Origin: Asaia prunellae JCM 25354
Lineage (GTDB): Bacteria; Pseudomonadota; Alphaproteobacteria; Acetobacterales; Acetobacteraceae
Assembly: GCF_000613885.1 (NCBI RefSeq)
Contig: NZ_BAJV01000006.1
Span: 1 to 64,000 of the forward strand
DNA: 64,000 bases
Direction of reading: 5' to 3'
The notes under the pieces were generated by a model that searched no databases, was not told where the DNA came from, and was given only the letters and a program-made list of their open reading frames with translations. Position numbers and translations under genes: made by a program. Of the stretch, positions 1-10,242 are shown piece after piece; position 1 is the stretch's first letter, and every line of letters begins with the position of its first letter.

Positions 1-1
1 A

Positions 2-37
2 ACGAAGAATATCGACGAAGCACTGAAGGTCGTCTGA
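2..37 (+). CDS. 3' end of an unidentified CDS (partial)
   Basis: One forward frame is open from the window edge and ends in TGA with the residues TKNIDEALKVV, which looks like the tail of a real protein. Only 11 residues are visible, so the family cannot be named, and this may be chance. The 179 bases after it, up to the end of the methyltransferase gene on the other strand, show nothing I can identify. Confidence 0.3.
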   Translation, partial: TKNIDEALKVV

Positions 38-216
38 CCCAGCTCAATTGCTATCCAGCCGTGCAATGAAAGGGATCGTAGCAGCTTGCAATGATGGGAA
101 ATGATATTTCTGACCTGATACCACAGACCATCATTGCCGGACATGATTGCAGCTGCTGATTGTAACCGTTGCCATATCGGGTTTCACGAATCAGTCATAC
201 CGCATGGAGTGAAGCG

Positions 217-1044
217 CTATGATGCTGGTATGACCCGGATACACTCGTGGATGGGATCTTCACGATGAAAGGCAACGCTATTCATACCCGTATCGATGAG
301 GGTATAATCCATTTCTCGCATGAAGCTGATGAGATGGTCTTTCTCAATCTTGATATGCTCGATGAACATAACCGGGCGCAACGTTTTTATCGTGTTGATT
401 GCGCCCTCCAATACAGCCATTTCCATGCCTTCAACGTCGATCTTTATGAGATCAAGTCTGGGTAATGCAAAGGAATCTATGGTGCGAACACTGACTTCGG
501 CCATGGCGTGCTCAGCATAGTTGATTGACTGGCCTATGAATTCTGTTTGTGGTCGTGGTTGCAATTCCAGACTGCCGAAACTGCCGGGGGAACAATAATC
601 CGGTACCGGTATCTTCATTGTCGTAACCTGATTGCCTGCGGCAATATTGGCTGCACGTGCGTTGAAGCAGTTGTTGATCGAGATATTGCCGCACAAGGCA
701 TAGAAAATGCGTTCCTGTGCCTCAATAGCCAGAACGTTTCCCCAGCCTGACATATGTTTTGCCCATTCGATTGTATGGACGCCAAGATTGGCACCAATAT
801 CGAGCGCCACTACACCCTGACCACGGAGTCTGCGTTGCACTGAGAGTATGTCTTTCAAGCACAGAACATCTCCCGGCTCGAAATGTCCGTCTTCCAGCAG
901 GCTGAAGCCCACACCATAAGCGTGATCTTCTGCTCCTGTCCTATGGTAATCAAATCTGTTTATGATCATCGTTCCATGATCCGTACTGGCAAGAACGAAT
1001 GCAGCTTTGCGCGATCTATCAGGCGTCTCATGAGTCGATGACAT
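217..1044 (-). CDS. FkbM family methyltransferase
   Basis: A predicted SAM-dependent methyltransferase of 275 residues. The SAM-binding motif DIGANLGVHT lies near residues 82-91 and the FkbM-type motif IKIDVEGMEMAVLEGA lies near residue 200, followed by a FIEH strand typical of the family. I chose the ATG at 1044 because an AGGGA Shine-Dalgarno stands about 9 bases upstream; the ATG at 1053 abuts that motif. FkbM enzymes usually O-methylate sugars or sugar-containing natural products, and the acceptor cannot be read from sequence. It stands alone, with an AT-rich stretch upstream, which may fit a transferred surface-glycan gene (inference). Confidence 0.85.
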   Translation of the reverse strand: MSSTHETPDRSRKAAFVLASTDHGTMIINRFDYHRTGAEDHAYGVGFSLLEDGHFEPGDVLCLKDILSVQRRLRGQGVVALDIGANLGVHTIEWAKHMSGWGNVLAIEAQERIFYALCGNISINNCFNARAANIAAGNQVTTMKIPVPDYCSPGSFGSLELQPRPQTEFIGQSINYAEHAMAEVSVRTIDSFALPRLDLIKIDVEGMEMAVLEGAINTIKTLRPVMFIEHIKIEKDHLISFMREMDYTLIDTGMNSVAFHREDPIHECIRVIPAS

Positions 1045-1492
1045 TTCAAGCATTCCCTAGACTGCTATTATCTAAATAATAAAAGTTTGTATTATAAAAT
1101 CAGTCTTGGCAAAAGATATTGATAGGCCGATTTGTATGTATTTATGTGTAGTCATTATATTTTGATACATTCATTCTGAAAACTTAAAACAAATAATTTC
1201 GCTCGGATTCCTGTGATTGTTATAACATCAGATAAAGATATTTATTGGATACAATCACGGTAATATGGGAAATCAATTTTTATCATATGATCTAACTATG
1301 GAAATTTCAAACATCCGAATGTTTAATAATTAATTTTATCCTGAAGCGCTGTGTCTATATCAGAAATAGTATCCTATGCTTTCTCAGGTCAGGCAGGCTA
1401 GGGATTTCACTCATTACATGAGAAAGCGGATGATGATCTATCAGAGAGTCAGACTGCGCCCTTGACCATGAAGGAGGCACACGAAAGGAATA
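1045..1492. other. AT-rich intergenic gap
   Basis: About 450 bases between the fkbM start and the mazG stop without a credible gene. The stretch from about 1070 to 1400 is much richer in A and T than the flanking genes and has many short poly-A and poly-T tracts. It must hold the promoter of the methyltransferase gene. I see no tRNA, terminator with a clear stem, or repeat here. Confidence 0.6.
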
Positions 1493-2344
1493 TCAGGCTG
1501 GTGTTGGTGCGGCGAGCCTTTTCTTGGCATCGCTCCAGAGCGCTTCCTGTTCAGCGAGATCAAGATCGGCAAGGGAGCGGCCCGTTTCAGCCAGAACAGC
1601 TTCCATCGTTTCAATACGTCTGGTAAATTTGGAATTACCTTGTCTCAAGCAGGCTTCAGGATCCAGTCCGAGTTTGCGGGCAAGGCTGGCAACGGTGAAA
1701 AGGACGTCACCAATTTCGTCTTCGAGACGGTCTTTGTCGCCAAGTGGTAATTCGGCTCGCACCTCGTCGAGTTCTTCGCCGATCTTTTCCAGAACCTGTT
1801 CTGGTGTATCCCAGTCGAAACCGACACGTGCTGCCCGTTTGCCCAGTTTCTCCGCTCTGATCAGGGCAGGCAGAGCAGGGGCAATCCCCGCCAGAAGACC
1901 ATACTCCGATTTGGCGGCGCGTTCGGCCTGCTTGTTGCGTTCCCACAGATCCGGGTCGAGCTCCTCTCCTTCGAATACATGGGGATGACGGCGGATCATC
2001 TTGTCGCTGATCTGACGAGCCACGTCAGCAAATCCGAAGCGCCCGGCTTCTTCGGCAATGCGTGCCTGATAGATGACCTGCAGGAGAAGATCACCAAGTT
2101 CGTCGGGAAGAGCCTGCCAGTCTTCACGGGCAATGGCGTCCATCACCTCGTAGGCTTCCTCGATTGCAAAAGGTGCAATCGTTTCATGAGTCTGGACACG
2201 GTCCCAGGAACAACCTGTCTGTGGATCACGCAGGCGGATCATGATGGCAAGCAGGCGATTGAGTTCTTCGGCGGCGTTCACGTCAGGCTCCGGTCTGGCA
2301 AAGGGACTTTGCCGAGTATAGGCAGCGTTCGCCTGTCTTGCCAC
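1493..2344 (-). CDS. mazG: Nucleoside triphosphate pyrophosphohydrolase MazG
   Basis: MazG hydrolyses (d)NTPs to the monophosphate and pyrophosphate, cleaning the nucleotide pool and modulating stress signalling. The protein has the two tandem MazG domains of the family. The first carries EEAYEVMDA and DELGDLLLQV, the second EELDEVRAEL and DEIGDVLFTV; these acidic residues bind magnesium. The longest frame starts with GTG at 2344 (283 residues). A GTG at 2281, preceded by GGAG, would begin nearer the usual family start, so the N-terminus is uncertain. It lies 15 bases downstream of the exported methyltransferase gene and probably shares its transcript. Confidence 0.93.
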   Translation of the reverse strand: MARQANAAYTRQSPFARPEPDVNAAEELNRLLAIMIRLRDPQTGCSWDRVQTHETIAPFAIEEAYEVMDAIAREDWQALPDELGDLLLQVIYQARIAEEAGRFGFADVARQISDKMIRRHPHVFEGEELDPDLWERNKQAERAAKSEYGLLAGIAPALPALIRAEKLGKRAARVGFDWDTPEQVLEKIGEELDEVRAELPLGDKDRLEDEIGDVLFTVASLARKLGLDPEACLRQGNSKFTRRIETMEAVLAETGRSLADLDLAEQEALWSDAKKRLAAPTPA

Positions 2345-2359
2345 CTGACCAGAAGGGGG

Positions 2360-3163
2360 TCAGTGATCTGCGTTCTGCTTGAGAGGTTTGCGGAATTTCA
2401 GCACGATCTGATCGGTATGACCGCGAATGGATTTGTCGAAAACAGGCAGGGTATGAGAGTCATCGGGGTTGCGCAGAACCGGACTGTTTGTCTCAAGCTG
2501 GAACCCAACGGATTCGATCTGCTGGATGATCAGCTCCGGGTCAATACGGTGTAAGGTCGTCGTAGCTGTCAGACCTGTGCCGGGTAGCGCAATATGGTCG
2601 ATCACCATAAAAATACCACCGGGTTTAAGGGCCTGGTAGATTGCCCGATCCATACGGAGTGCGGTTTCCGGCCCCATTCCACCATAGACATCGTGATAGT
2701 TTTGCGAGGTCCAGACAAGATCGAGCGGCTGTGACACATGAAAATCGACAACCGGGGTGATCACTACCGAAACATTCGAGAAGGCGGGATTGGCAGTAAT
2801 GGCCTGCGCCATTCTGGGAATTCCGGGATGACGTGCGACCATCTCGGCCGGGACAACAGCATAGACATGGCCGGATGACCCTGTCTCGAGGCTGAGCAGT
2901 CGGGTGAAATAGCCACTGCCCGGCATCAGATCCGCCACGATGGCGCCTTGAGCCACCGGGGCAAGGGCCAGAACTGCGAGCGGTTTTCGCAACGGATCGG
3001 CGGTGTGATCGCTGTCAGGTCGCGCCGGAGAGGCGAGTAGTGCTTCAGTCGGCTGTAGGCCTGCGGCAACACCTGATGCCGGGTCTGATTTTGCCAGAGC
3101 CAGATTATAGTGTGTGAGGGTGCACCCGATCAGGATGAGGGCGAGGGTGAAACGAGATTTCAT
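2360..3163 (-). CDS. Exported class I SAM-dependent methyltransferase-like protein
   Basis: A 267-residue protein with an N-terminal signal peptide (hydrophobic core LALILIGC, probable cleavage after LALA), then a methyltransferase fold with the glycine-rich motif DLMPGSGYFTRLL near residue 75. It resembles the predicted methyltransferases of COG4798, which carry signal peptides in many proteobacteria; their substrate is unknown to me. I chose the ATG at 3163 because it opens directly into the signal peptide and has AGGA upstream. It sits between an amino-acid permease gene (38 bases upstream) and mazG (15 bases downstream) on the same strand. Confidence 0.75.
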   Translation of the reverse strand: MKSRFTLALILIGCTLTHYNLALAKSDPASGVAAGLQPTEALLASPARPDSDHTADPLRKPLAVLALAPVAQGAIVADLMPGSGYFTRLLSLETGSSGHVYAVVPAEMVARHPGIPRMAQAITANPAFSNVSVVITPVVDFHVSQPLDLVWTSQNYHDVYGGMGPETALRMDRAIYQALKPGGIFMVIDHIALPGTGLTATTTLHRIDPELIIQQIESVGFQLETNSPVLRNPDDSHTLPVFDKSIRGHTDQIVLKFRKPLKQNADH

Positions 3164-3201
3164 ACCGGTCATCCTGAGCAGAGCAAGGAAAAGACTGTGT
3201 C

Positions 3202-4578
3202 CTATCTGCCTTTGCGACACAAGACGTACAACGCCATGATAACGGCAACGCTGACAAGGCTTGTTATGATTGTCTGGCGTTGTGTTGACTGGACGAGCAT
3301 CGCAATGACGACCAGACCGATTGCGCCAAGGGTTCCGATATTAAGAGCTGAACCAAAAGGAAGCGTGAAAGCCCGGTTTTTCGGATCTGCCAGACGGAAA
3401 ACACGATGTGATGAGACAATCAGCCCATAGATCAGCAGCATGACGGCGCCAGTGGCTCCGAGCAGAAAGGCAAAGATCAGTTTCGGGGACAGGATGGAGC
3501 AGAAAGCTACGATAAGCCCGATAAAGCTGGAAAAGGTAACAGCATTCTGGGGTACATGCCTGCCTGAGAGTGTTGCGAACATTTTTGGCGCGTCGTTGAG
3601 TTCGGCCAAGCCGAAAAGCGTGCGAGAGGTAATGTAGATGCTCGAATTCAGGCAGGACAGGATGGCTGTAAAAACAACGATCTGCATCAGTGTTGCGGCA
3701 CCGGGCACACCAACAGCGCGCATGACTGTGACAAAGGGTGAATAGCCTGGCTCAATGGAGGTCCAGGGTACAAGCGTCAGGATGAGGATGACCGAGAGCA
3801 GATAGAACAGGGTAACCCGAACGCCTATGGTGCGTGTAACACGCGCAAGATTTTCTTCGGCATTTTCGGACTCGGCTGCTGCGACAGTTGCCGATTCCGA
3901 ACCGATCATCGAAAACAGTACGGTCGGCACGGTTGCCAGAACAGCGCCCCAGCCATGAGGGAAAAGCCCATCATGGTTGAAAACATTATGAATAATCCTG
4001 GGATGAGGGCCTACCAGATGGCTCAGGCTGAGAAGGCCGAGCGCACAGAAGCCGATAATGGTGGCTACCTTGATAAGTGAGAGCCAGAATTCGCACTCGC
4101 CGAATACGCGCACTGATATAAGATTGATCAGATTCACGATAATGATGAGTAACGGGGCAAGAATCCAGACAGGCAGAGTGACCCAGTCCTGCATGGCAAT
4201 TGCACCGCCAATGGCTTCGGCGCCGATTACGACTACCCAGAACAACCAGTACAGCCATCCGGAGAGAAAGCCCGCGCCATTGCCGTGAGCCGCTCTGATA
4301 CAATCTATGAAGGTGCCAATCCCCGGACGAGCGAGAAGCATCTCGCCAAGCATACGGATCACAATGACCACCATGAGTCCTGTGCCCATATAGGTCAGAA
4401 GGATCGCAGGGCCAGCCGAAGCAATGGCAGCGGAACTACCTATGAAAAGCCCAGCGCCGATGACGCCACCAAGGGCAATCATGGCGATATGACGATCCTT
4501 GAGTTTGCCGCCCTGCAGGAGGGGTGACTCACCTTCGCGATAAAAACCCTGGGGTGAAACTTTATCTTTATCCATCAT
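3202..4578 (-). CDS. Amino acid permease (APC superfamily)
   Basis: A 458-residue inner-membrane transporter with about 12 hydrophobic segments. The first helix holds the APC signature IALGGVIGAGLFIGSS and is followed by the GEMLLARPG-type loop of the amino-acid transporter (AAT) family, close to GABA, lysine or aromatic amino-acid permeases. Substrate specificity cannot be assigned. The frame stays open far upstream into the divergent argC gene, but that extension is not membrane-like. I placed the start at the ATG pair 4578/4575, 66 bases from argC, where the protein begins to match the family; no strong Shine-Dalgarno is visible. Confidence 0.88.
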   Translation of the reverse strand: MMDKDKVSPQGFYREGESPLLQGGKLKDRHIAMIALGGVIGAGLFIGSSAAIASAGPAILLTYMGTGLMVVIVIRMLGEMLLARPGIGTFIDCIRAAHGNGAGFLSGWLYWLFWVVVIGAEAIGGAIAMQDWVTLPVWILAPLLIIIVNLINLISVRVFGECEFWLSLIKVATIIGFCALGLLSLSHLVGPHPRIIHNVFNHDGLFPHGWGAVLATVPTVLFSMIGSESATVAAAESENAEENLARVTRTIGVRVTLFYLLSVILILTLVPWTSIEPGYSPFVTVMRAVGVPGAATLMQIVVFTAILSCLNSSIYITSRTLFGLAELNDAPKMFATLSGRHVPQNAVTFSSFIGLIVAFCSILSPKLIFAFLLGATGAVMLLIYGLIVSSHRVFRLADPKNRAFTLPFGSALNIGTLGAIGLVVIAMLVQSTQRQTIITSLVSVAVIMALYVLCRKGR

Positions 4579-4644
4579 GGATTGGACAAAGCCATGTAAA
4601 TGCTTACTTCGTCCAGATACATATTTTAGCAAGGAAATGAATTG

Positions 4645-5550
4645 ATGATACGGGTCTTCATCGACGGAGAGGCAGGAACGACGGGATTGGGCATCAGGGA
4701 TCGTCTGTATGCCCAGCCTGTCGAGATTCTTTCTATCGATCCTGCCCTGCGCAAAGACCCGCAGGCTCGCCTCGAGATGATGCAGTCTGCCGATGTTGTG
4801 ATATTGTGCCTGCCCGATGATGCTGCGCGTGAGGCAGTGGCACTGGGAACAGGACTCGGACAGACACGGTTCCTTGACGCCAGCACGGCCCATCGTGTGG
4901 CCGATAACTGGACATATGGGTTTCCTGAACTCCATGGCCTGCAATCTGCCCGAATTGCTTCGGCGCGCTATGTATCCAATCCCGGATGCTACCCGACAGG
5001 TGCCATCGGCCTTCTTCGTCCCCTGATTGATGCCGGGCTTGTCCCTGCTGATCATCCGATCACCATCAATGCTGTCAGCGGCTATACAGGGGGAGGGCGT
5101 TCCGAAATCGAGGCGCATGATCAGGCTGGTGGTCCCGCTTTCGAGCTTTACGGGCTTGGACTGGAGCACAAGCATGTGCCGGAAATCATGCATTATACCG
5201 GGCTGACAAGGCGCCCCCTATTTGTTCCGTCTATCGGTCATTTTCCCCAGGGCATGATTGTTTCCATCCCGTTGCATCTGGCCGATCTGCCGGGTCATGT
5301 GCGTGTCCCGGATATTGAAGCCTGTCTGCATTCCCATTACGAGGGGGCTTCTCATGTCAGCCTAGCTTCCGCTGACCTGATTCGTCTTGATGCGGCCGGT
5401 CTTGCGGGCAGCGATGCCATGGAACTGCGAGTGCATGGTAATGAAGCAAGACGGCAGGTGTTGCTTACGGCGTGTCTTGATAACCTGGGCAAGGGGGCTG
5501 CCGGTGCTGCTCTTCAGAATATCCGCCTGATGTGTGGTCTCGACGATTAG
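4645..5550 (+). CDS. argC: N-acetyl-gamma-glutamyl-phosphate reductase (short type)
   Basis: ArgC catalyses the NADPH-dependent reduction of N-acetylglutamyl phosphate to the semialdehyde in arginine synthesis. The 301-residue length and the opening [13 protein letters not shown] mark the short (type 2) ArgC. The catalytic cysteine is in SNPGCYPTG near residue 116, and [10 protein letters not shown] is also typical. AAGGA at 4631-4635 stands 9 bases before the ATG at 4645. The gene is alone here and divergent from the permease. Confidence 0.95.
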   Translation: MIRVFIDGEAGTTGLGIRDRLYAQPVEILSIDPALRKDPQARLEMMQSADVVILCLPDDAAREAVALGTGLGQTRFLDASTAHRVADNWTYGFPELHGLQSARIASARYVSNPGCYPTGAIGLLRPLIDAGLVPADHPITINAVSGYTGGGRSEIEAHDQAGGPAFELYGLGLEHKHVPEIMHYTGLTRRPLFVPSIGHFPQGMIVSIPLHLADLPGHVRVPDIEACLHSHYEGASHVSLASADLIRLDAAGLAGSDAMELRVHGNEARRQVLLTACLDNLGKGAAGAALQNIRLMCGLDD

Positions 5551-5723
5551 TCCGCTTCAGCTGCGTGGCAGAGCTCTGGCCTTATCAAGAAACAGTACAG
5601 TCCAGAGCATATCTGTTTGTATCAAATGAATTACATTTTAGTAATAATTTGTGACCTATAACCCATTATGCGTTCTTTCGGGTAACGAGTCCGGGTCGGA
5701 TTGATCGAGAGGGCATCGCTCAC

Positions 5724-7682
5724 ATGAGAGAAGCTACGCAGCCGATAGAGGCAGATTTTTCCGGTCATATTCTCGACTGTCTTCCGATGCTGGCTTGCCA
5801 TGTCGAAGTCGATGGACGCATCTCTTATCTGAATCAGAGCTGGCGCTCTTTCTCCGGGTTGGGTGACAGGCCAGGAGAGACTTTCTGGACTGACCTGCTG
5901 GATGAAAGGCGCGAGCCGCCATGTCACTCTTCCTGCCAGCCGGGTGTAGTGGCTCGGTGTGTCCTGAAAGATATCATCCTGCGTCATGAGGGAGGCGCTT
6001 CGGTCAGGACTGATCTGCACTGGCAGAGATTAGGCGCGGGTAGTGGAGGGGGATGGATAGTTTTCTGTCATCCCCAGAGTGATCCGCCGCTTTCTCGTTT
6101 CACTGGAAAGCTGGCGTCTGAAACCGTGCCAGATATGGCAATGATCTCTGACCAGGCGCGAGAAGAAGGGCCCGTGATATGTCGCTCGCAAAAGGTTGCT
6201 GACCTGTTTGAAGGCGCAGCCAGTGCTCCCTGTATCGTTGAAGGCGCCGCTTATTCTGTTTGCGTTACAGGCTCGATGCAGACTGCGAAGCCAGATCGGC
6301 TGCTCACGCGCTCGGCCTCCTATACAGCTCGTCGTGCATTCCATGCACTGGGTCGTGAACTGGCAGTACGTTCGGGCGCTACTGATCACGTGGATCGTCT
6401 CACCGGTCTTCCTGATCGTGCGCGGTTTGAGGCGGGGTTCGAACGCGCTCTTGCAGCGGCCAGGGTGCAAGGGCACAAACTTGGCCTGATGCGGGTCGAT
6501 ATCGATTATCTCGGTGATCTGAACGATCTCTATGGACGGGACATCGGCGACCAGGTGCTCAAACTTGTAGCCGATCGGCTCCGTCTTGTTACTGCGACGG
6601 GAGACGAGATCGCTCGTACGGGGGATGATGAATTTTCTGCGCTTGTCACAGGGGATGTCACGGTATCGGCTCTGGCTGACTATGCCCAGGCCTTGCTCAG
6701 TTTTATTGACCTGCCTCTCAGGATCGACAACCGGCAGATCCGGTTCGGACTGAGTATAGGAGCAGCCATTTACCCGAATGACGGCGACGGATTTGTTCGA
6801 CTCAGCTATGCAGCCCAGCTGGCGCTCAGTGAGGTAAAGGCGCATGGACGGGGCGGATTTCGTCTTTTTGATCCAAGCATGGAAAAGCGTGGAACAGGCG
6901 TGACCGCCCAGACAAATCTGGTGCGTCAGATGCTCGACCAGGATCGGGTTTACCCTGCGTATCAGGCAAAAATACGCCTTGCTGACGGGCATATCATAGG
7001 GGCTGAAGCCCTGATGCGCTGGCATGGTCGGGATGAGCCATCCTGTGGCCCGGAGGCATGTCCCGAAATTTTCCGCAATTATGATCTGGCATCACGGGTA
7101 GCGGCCCGTATGCAGGAGCGCGTCTTTACCGATATTGCCTACTGGACCAGGGCGGGTCTGATGCCGCCACCCATTTCGATCAATGTCGCCCCTGTCGAGT
7201 TCATGCAGGATGACTATGCTGAAAAGCTTCTTTCCCGGCTCGATCGTCATGAATTATCGGCGCGGCTTATCGAGCTCGAACTGACCGAACATGTTCTGTA
7301 TCAGAACAGTGAGCCTTTCATCCATCGCGCTCTGACGCGTCTGCGTCATGCCGGTGTTCGGGTCACGCTCGATGATTTTGGTACGGGTTATTCCTCTCTT
7401 GGTTTTCTGCGTGATTTTCCGGTCTCATCGATCAAGATTGATCGCAGCTTTATCAGCAAGGTCTGTGACGACTCCTCCATGGAGGTCATTGTGGAGGCCA
7501 TTATCCGCTTTGGTGAGGCTGTCTCGGTGGATGTTGTTGCCGAGGGTATAGAAACGCCGGCGCAACTGGCCTTGCTACGCCGGATCGGATGTCCGACCGG
7601 TCAGGGCTTCCTGTTTTCCGCACCCATAGAATTTTCAGGCTTCGCTCGGCTTCTTGCCGGCAGCAGGTCATTCCCTGTCTGA
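5724..7682 (+). CDS. PAS-GGDEF-EAL protein, probable c-di-GMP phosphodiesterase
   Basis: A 652-residue cytoplasmic signalling protein. A PAS-like sensor domain occupies about residues 15-110, then a linker, a GGDEF domain (about 220-390) and an EAL domain (about 400-645). The GGDEF signature is altered to GDDEF (in RTGDDEFSALV), so cyclase activity is doubtful and the domain may only bind GTP. The EAL domain keeps the catalytic set: EALMRW, SINVAP, ELTE, DDFGTGYSSL, IKIDRSF and VAEGIE. The net activity is therefore probably degradation of c-di-GMP, which in acetic acid bacteria affects cellulose and biofilm (family knowledge). It is a monocistronic gene followed by tRNA-Leu. Confidence 0.93.
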   Translation: MREATQPIEADFSGHILDCLPMLACHVEVDGRISYLNQSWRSFSGLGDRPGETFWTDLLDERREPPCHSSCQPGVVARCVLKDIILRHEGGASVRTDLHWQRLGAGSGGGWIVFCHPQSDPPLSRFTGKLASETVPDMAMISDQAREEGPVICRSQKVADLFEGAASAPCIVEGAAYSVCVTGSMQTAKPDRLLTRSASYTARRAFHALGRELAVRSGATDHVDRLTGLPDRARFEAGFERALAAARVQGHKLGLMRVDIDYLGDLNDLYGRDIGDQVLKLVADRLRLVTATGDEIARTGDDEFSALVTGDVTVSALADYAQALLSFIDLPLRIDNRQIRFGLSIGAAIYPNDGDGFVRLSYAAQLALSEVKAHGRGGFRLFDPSMEKRGTGVTAQTNLVRQMLDQDRVYPAYQAKIRLADGHIIGAEALMRWHGRDEPSCGPEACPEIFRNYDLASRVAARMQERVFTDIAYWTRAGLMPPPISINVAPVEFMQDDYAEKLLSRLDRHELSARLIELELTEHVLYQNSEPFIHRALTRLRHAGVRVTLDDFGTGYSSLGFLRDFPVSSIKIDRSFISKVCDDSSMEVIVEAIIRFGEAVSVDVVAEGIETPAQLALLRRIGCPTGQGFLFSAPIEFSGFARLLAGSRSFPV

Positions 7683-7741
7683 TCGGTTCCAGCGTATCCG
7701 TTGCGTTTTCCATCAAACATCGCTAACAATTTGCGCATCAG

Positions 7742-7825
7742 GCGAGAGTGACGGAACGGTAGACGTAGTCGGCTCAAAATCGACCGCCGCAAGGCATGGG
7801 GGTTCGAATCCCCCCTCTCGTACCA
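7742..7825 (+). tRNA. tRNA-Leu (CAA)
   Basis: An 84-base class II tRNA. The acceptor strand GCGAGAG pairs with CTCTCGT, followed by discriminator A and an encoded CCA. The anticodon loop is CTCAAAA, giving anticodon CAA for UUG codons, and it is followed by an extended variable arm. The T-arm is GGGGG-TTCGAAT-CCCCC. Confidence 0.95.
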
Positions 7826-7927
7826 GATTTTTTATCGAAAACATGCTATTGACCCGGCCATGGCTTGCGCCTTCAGGCCTGCCTCCGGCATATCTCGCGA
7901 ACTTTCTTTCAGTTTGCCGGACCCATC

Positions 7928-9088
7928 ATGCCCCAACGTCCTGTCAGAAAACCCGCCAGACCGTTCTTTTCGTCAGGCCCATGTGCAAAGCGCCCGGGCT
8001 GGACGTTGAATGCCCTCGATGGCGCATTGCTCGGGCGGTCGCATCGCGCGCCTGAGGGCAGGGCGCGTCTCAAAGAGGTGATTGATCGTTCCCACAGTCT
8101 GCTCGAAGCTCCTGCCGACTGGAAGGTCGGTATTGTGCCGGCATCGGATACCGGGGCAGTCGAGATGATCCTCTGGTCCCTTGCGGGTGAGCGCCCAATC
8201 GAGGTGCTGTCATTCGAGAGTTTCTCGGGGCTCTGGGCACAGGATCTGCGTGATGTGCTCAGACTTGACGCAGTAACTGTTCATGAAGCGCCTTACGGAA
8301 CGCTTCCCGACCTGTCGAGGGTCGACTGGTCGCATGACGTGGTCCTGACCTGGAACGGCACTACCTCTGGTGTCTGCATACCCGGGGCTGACAGCATTCC
8401 GGCAGAACATGAGGGGCTGGTGATCTGCGATGCGACATCGGCGGCTTTTGCGATGGACCTGCCCTGGGATCGCCTCGATATCGTGACCTGGTCCTGGCAG
8501 AAGGCGCTGGGTGGTGAGGCTGCTCATGGCATGATTGCGCTCAGCCCGCGTGCTGTTGCAAGGCTCGAACAGGCCGCGCCGCGTCCGCTCCCCAAGATTT
8601 TTCGCCTGACGAACAAGAAGGGGCTGATCGACGCCATCTTCTCCGGCGATACGATCAATACGCCATCCATGCTTTGCGTTGAAGACGCGCTTGACGGGTT
8701 GAGATGGGCCGATGCCATAGGCGGTCTCAAGGCGCTCAAGATCCGCTCACGTACCAATTTCGAGACGGTCGCGCGCTGGGTTGAGCAGAGAGACTGGGTG
8801 GAATTTCTCGCCGTCGAACCCGCACAGCGTTCCACAACCTCGATCTGCCTGCGTATCGTGGCCCCATGGTTTGCGGGCCAGAGCGTGGAGATACAGCAGA
8901 AAATCGTCAAAGCACTGACGGCGATGATCGCTGATGAAGGGGCAGGGTTCGATCTTGCTTCCTATCGTGATGCCCCGCCAGGTTTGCGTATCTGGGGCGG
9001 CGCTACGGTCGAGGCCGAGGATATCGAGACCCTTCTCCCCTGGCTCGACTGGGCTTATGAGAGCGTCAGGATGGAATACAGCGTATGA
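7928..9088 (+). CDS. serC: Phosphoserine aminotransferase
   Basis: SerC is the PLP-dependent transaminase that makes phosphoserine from phosphohydroxypyruvate; it can also serve pyridoxine synthesis. The 386-residue sequence fits the alphaproteobacterial SerC subgroup: opening [16 protein letters not shown]-binding lysine in [14 protein letters not shown], and phosphate-binding GDTINTPSM. The frame extends upstream to 7865, but the ATG at 7928 gives the family N-terminus. It overlaps hisZ by four bases (ATGA), which indicates translational coupling. In many relatives serA follows serC; here hisZ follows directly. Confidence 0.95.
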   Translation: MPQRPVRKPARPFFSSGPCAKRPGWTLNALDGALLGRSHRAPEGRARLKEVIDRSHSLLEAPADWKVGIVPASDTGAVEMILWSLAGERPIEVLSFESFSGLWAQDLRDVLRLDAVTVHEAPYGTLPDLSRVDWSHDVVLTWNGTTSGVCIPGADSIPAEHEGLVICDATSAAFAMDLPWDRLDIVTWSWQKALGGEAAHGMIALSPRAVARLEQAAPRPLPKIFRLTNKKGLIDAIFSGDTINTPSMLCVEDALDGLRWADAIGGLKALKIRSRTNFETVARWVEQRDWVEFLAVEPAQRSTTSICLRIVAPWFAGQSVEIQQKIVKALTAMIADEGAGFDLASYRDAPPGLRIWGGATVEAEDIETLLPWLDWAYESVRMEYSV

Positions 9089-10230
9089 AACTGACTGAAG
9101 AGCCCGTAACAGCCCTCCTGCCGTCAGGGTTTATCGACCTGCTTCAGCATGAGGCCGAGGCCGAGGCACAAGGCATTGAATCGGTGATGGAGGTTTTCAC
9201 CGCTCATGGCTATGAGCGCGTGCGTCCGCCTCTGCTCGAATTTGAGACGTCACTTCTGCATGGGGCCGGTCAGGCACTCGAGGAGCAGACTTTTCGTCTG
9301 ATGGATCCGGAATCGCGTCGCATGATGGCGCTTCGTCCGGACATGACAACCCAGATCGCCCGTATTGCGGCTACCCGTCTGGCCACGACGGCGCGCCCGT
9401 TGCGTCTGTCCTATGCCGGCTCGTGCATTCTGGTCGGGACACCTGGTCGTGAGGGAGATCGTCAGATCAGCCAGGCCGGCATTGAACTGATCGGGGCTGA
9501 TTCCGTCGAGGCCGATTGTGAAGTGGTGCTGATTGCTGCCGAGGCGCTCGAAAAACTGGGGGTCGAGGACTATTCCTTTGATCTCTCCTGTCCGGCTCTG
9601 GTTCAGGCGCTGGTTGATCTGTCCGGTTATACAGGGCCACGTCGCGCAGCACTTGTGCACGCGCTCGACCGTAAGGATATCGCGGCTGTAGACGAGCTTG
9701 GTGGTCCTGTGGCCTCAATCCTGACGTCTCTGGTCGAAGCCTGTGGTCCTTCAGATTCTGCCCTTGGCATTCTTGAAACCCTCGATCTCCCAGCTGGAAT
9801 CGGACTGCATGCCAAGCGCCTTGTTGCAGTCGTGCGTGCCCTGCATGCCCGCGCGCCGCATCTGCGTCTGACGGTTGATCCGGCCGAGTTTCGCGGCTGG
9901 CAGTATCATACCGGTATCTGCATGACCGTCTTTGCGAGAAGCCAGCGCGAAGAGCTGGGCCGTGGCGGGCGCTATCAGGCGCAGGATGATGAACCAGCCT
10001 GCGGCCTCACTTTCCGGCCGGAAATCCTCCTTCGTGCGGCCCGTCCGATCGTTCTGCGTCCGCGTGTTTATGTGGCAGCCGAGATGCAGGATTCGCCTGG
10101 AGCTGCCCGTCTTCGCGCCGAAGGTTACGCCACGGTGGCCGGTCTCGACATGGTCGAGGATCTGCCAGCCGAGGCCCGTCGCCTCAACTGCGCTTTCATT
10201 TTCGTCGCTGACGAACTCATCACGCTGTAA
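9085..10230 (+). CDS. hisZ: ATP phosphoribosyltransferase regulatory subunit
   Basis: HisZ is a HisRS-like protein without tRNA ligase function that partners the short HisG to start histidine synthesis. The 381-residue length, the N-terminal [10 protein letters not shown] (catalytic-core opening), RPPLLEFE and the [11 protein letters not shown] motif match the family. No anticodon-binding domain is present, as expected. The start ATG overlaps the serC stop, and purA follows after 12 bases, so serC-hisZ-purA is probably one transcript. hisG is not in the window. Confidence 0.93.
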   Translation: MKLTEEPVTALLPSGFIDLLQHEAEAEAQGIESVMEVFTAHGYERVRPPLLEFETSLLHGAGQALEEQTFRLMDPESRRMMALRPDMTTQIARIAATRLATTARPLRLSYAGSCILVGTPGREGDRQISQAGIELIGADSVEADCEVVLIAAEALEKLGVEDYSFDLSCPALVQALVDLSGYTGPRRAALVHALDRKDIAAVDELGGPVASILTSLVEACGPSDSALGILETLDLPAGIGLHAKRLVAVVRALHARAPHLRLTVDPAEFRGWQYHTGICMTVFARSQREELGRGGRYQAQDDEPACGLTFRPEILLRAARPIVLRPRVYVAAEMQDSPGAARLRAEGYATVAGLDMVEDLPAEARRLNCAFIFVADELITL

Positions 10231-10242
10231 AGGGATAAGAGC

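Noticed and set aside
4579-5193. Upstream extension of the permease frame over argC
   Set aside because: The extra 205 residues are cysteine- and histidine-rich, not membrane-like, and lie antisense to the well-supported argC gene.
6030-7025. 331-codon minus-strand frame opposite the GGDEF-EAL gene
   Set aside because: No family features; composition is that of an antisense frame.
7865-7927. N-terminal extension of serC
   Set aside because: The 21 extra residues are absent from the SerC family, and the ATG at 7928 gives the usual N-terminus.
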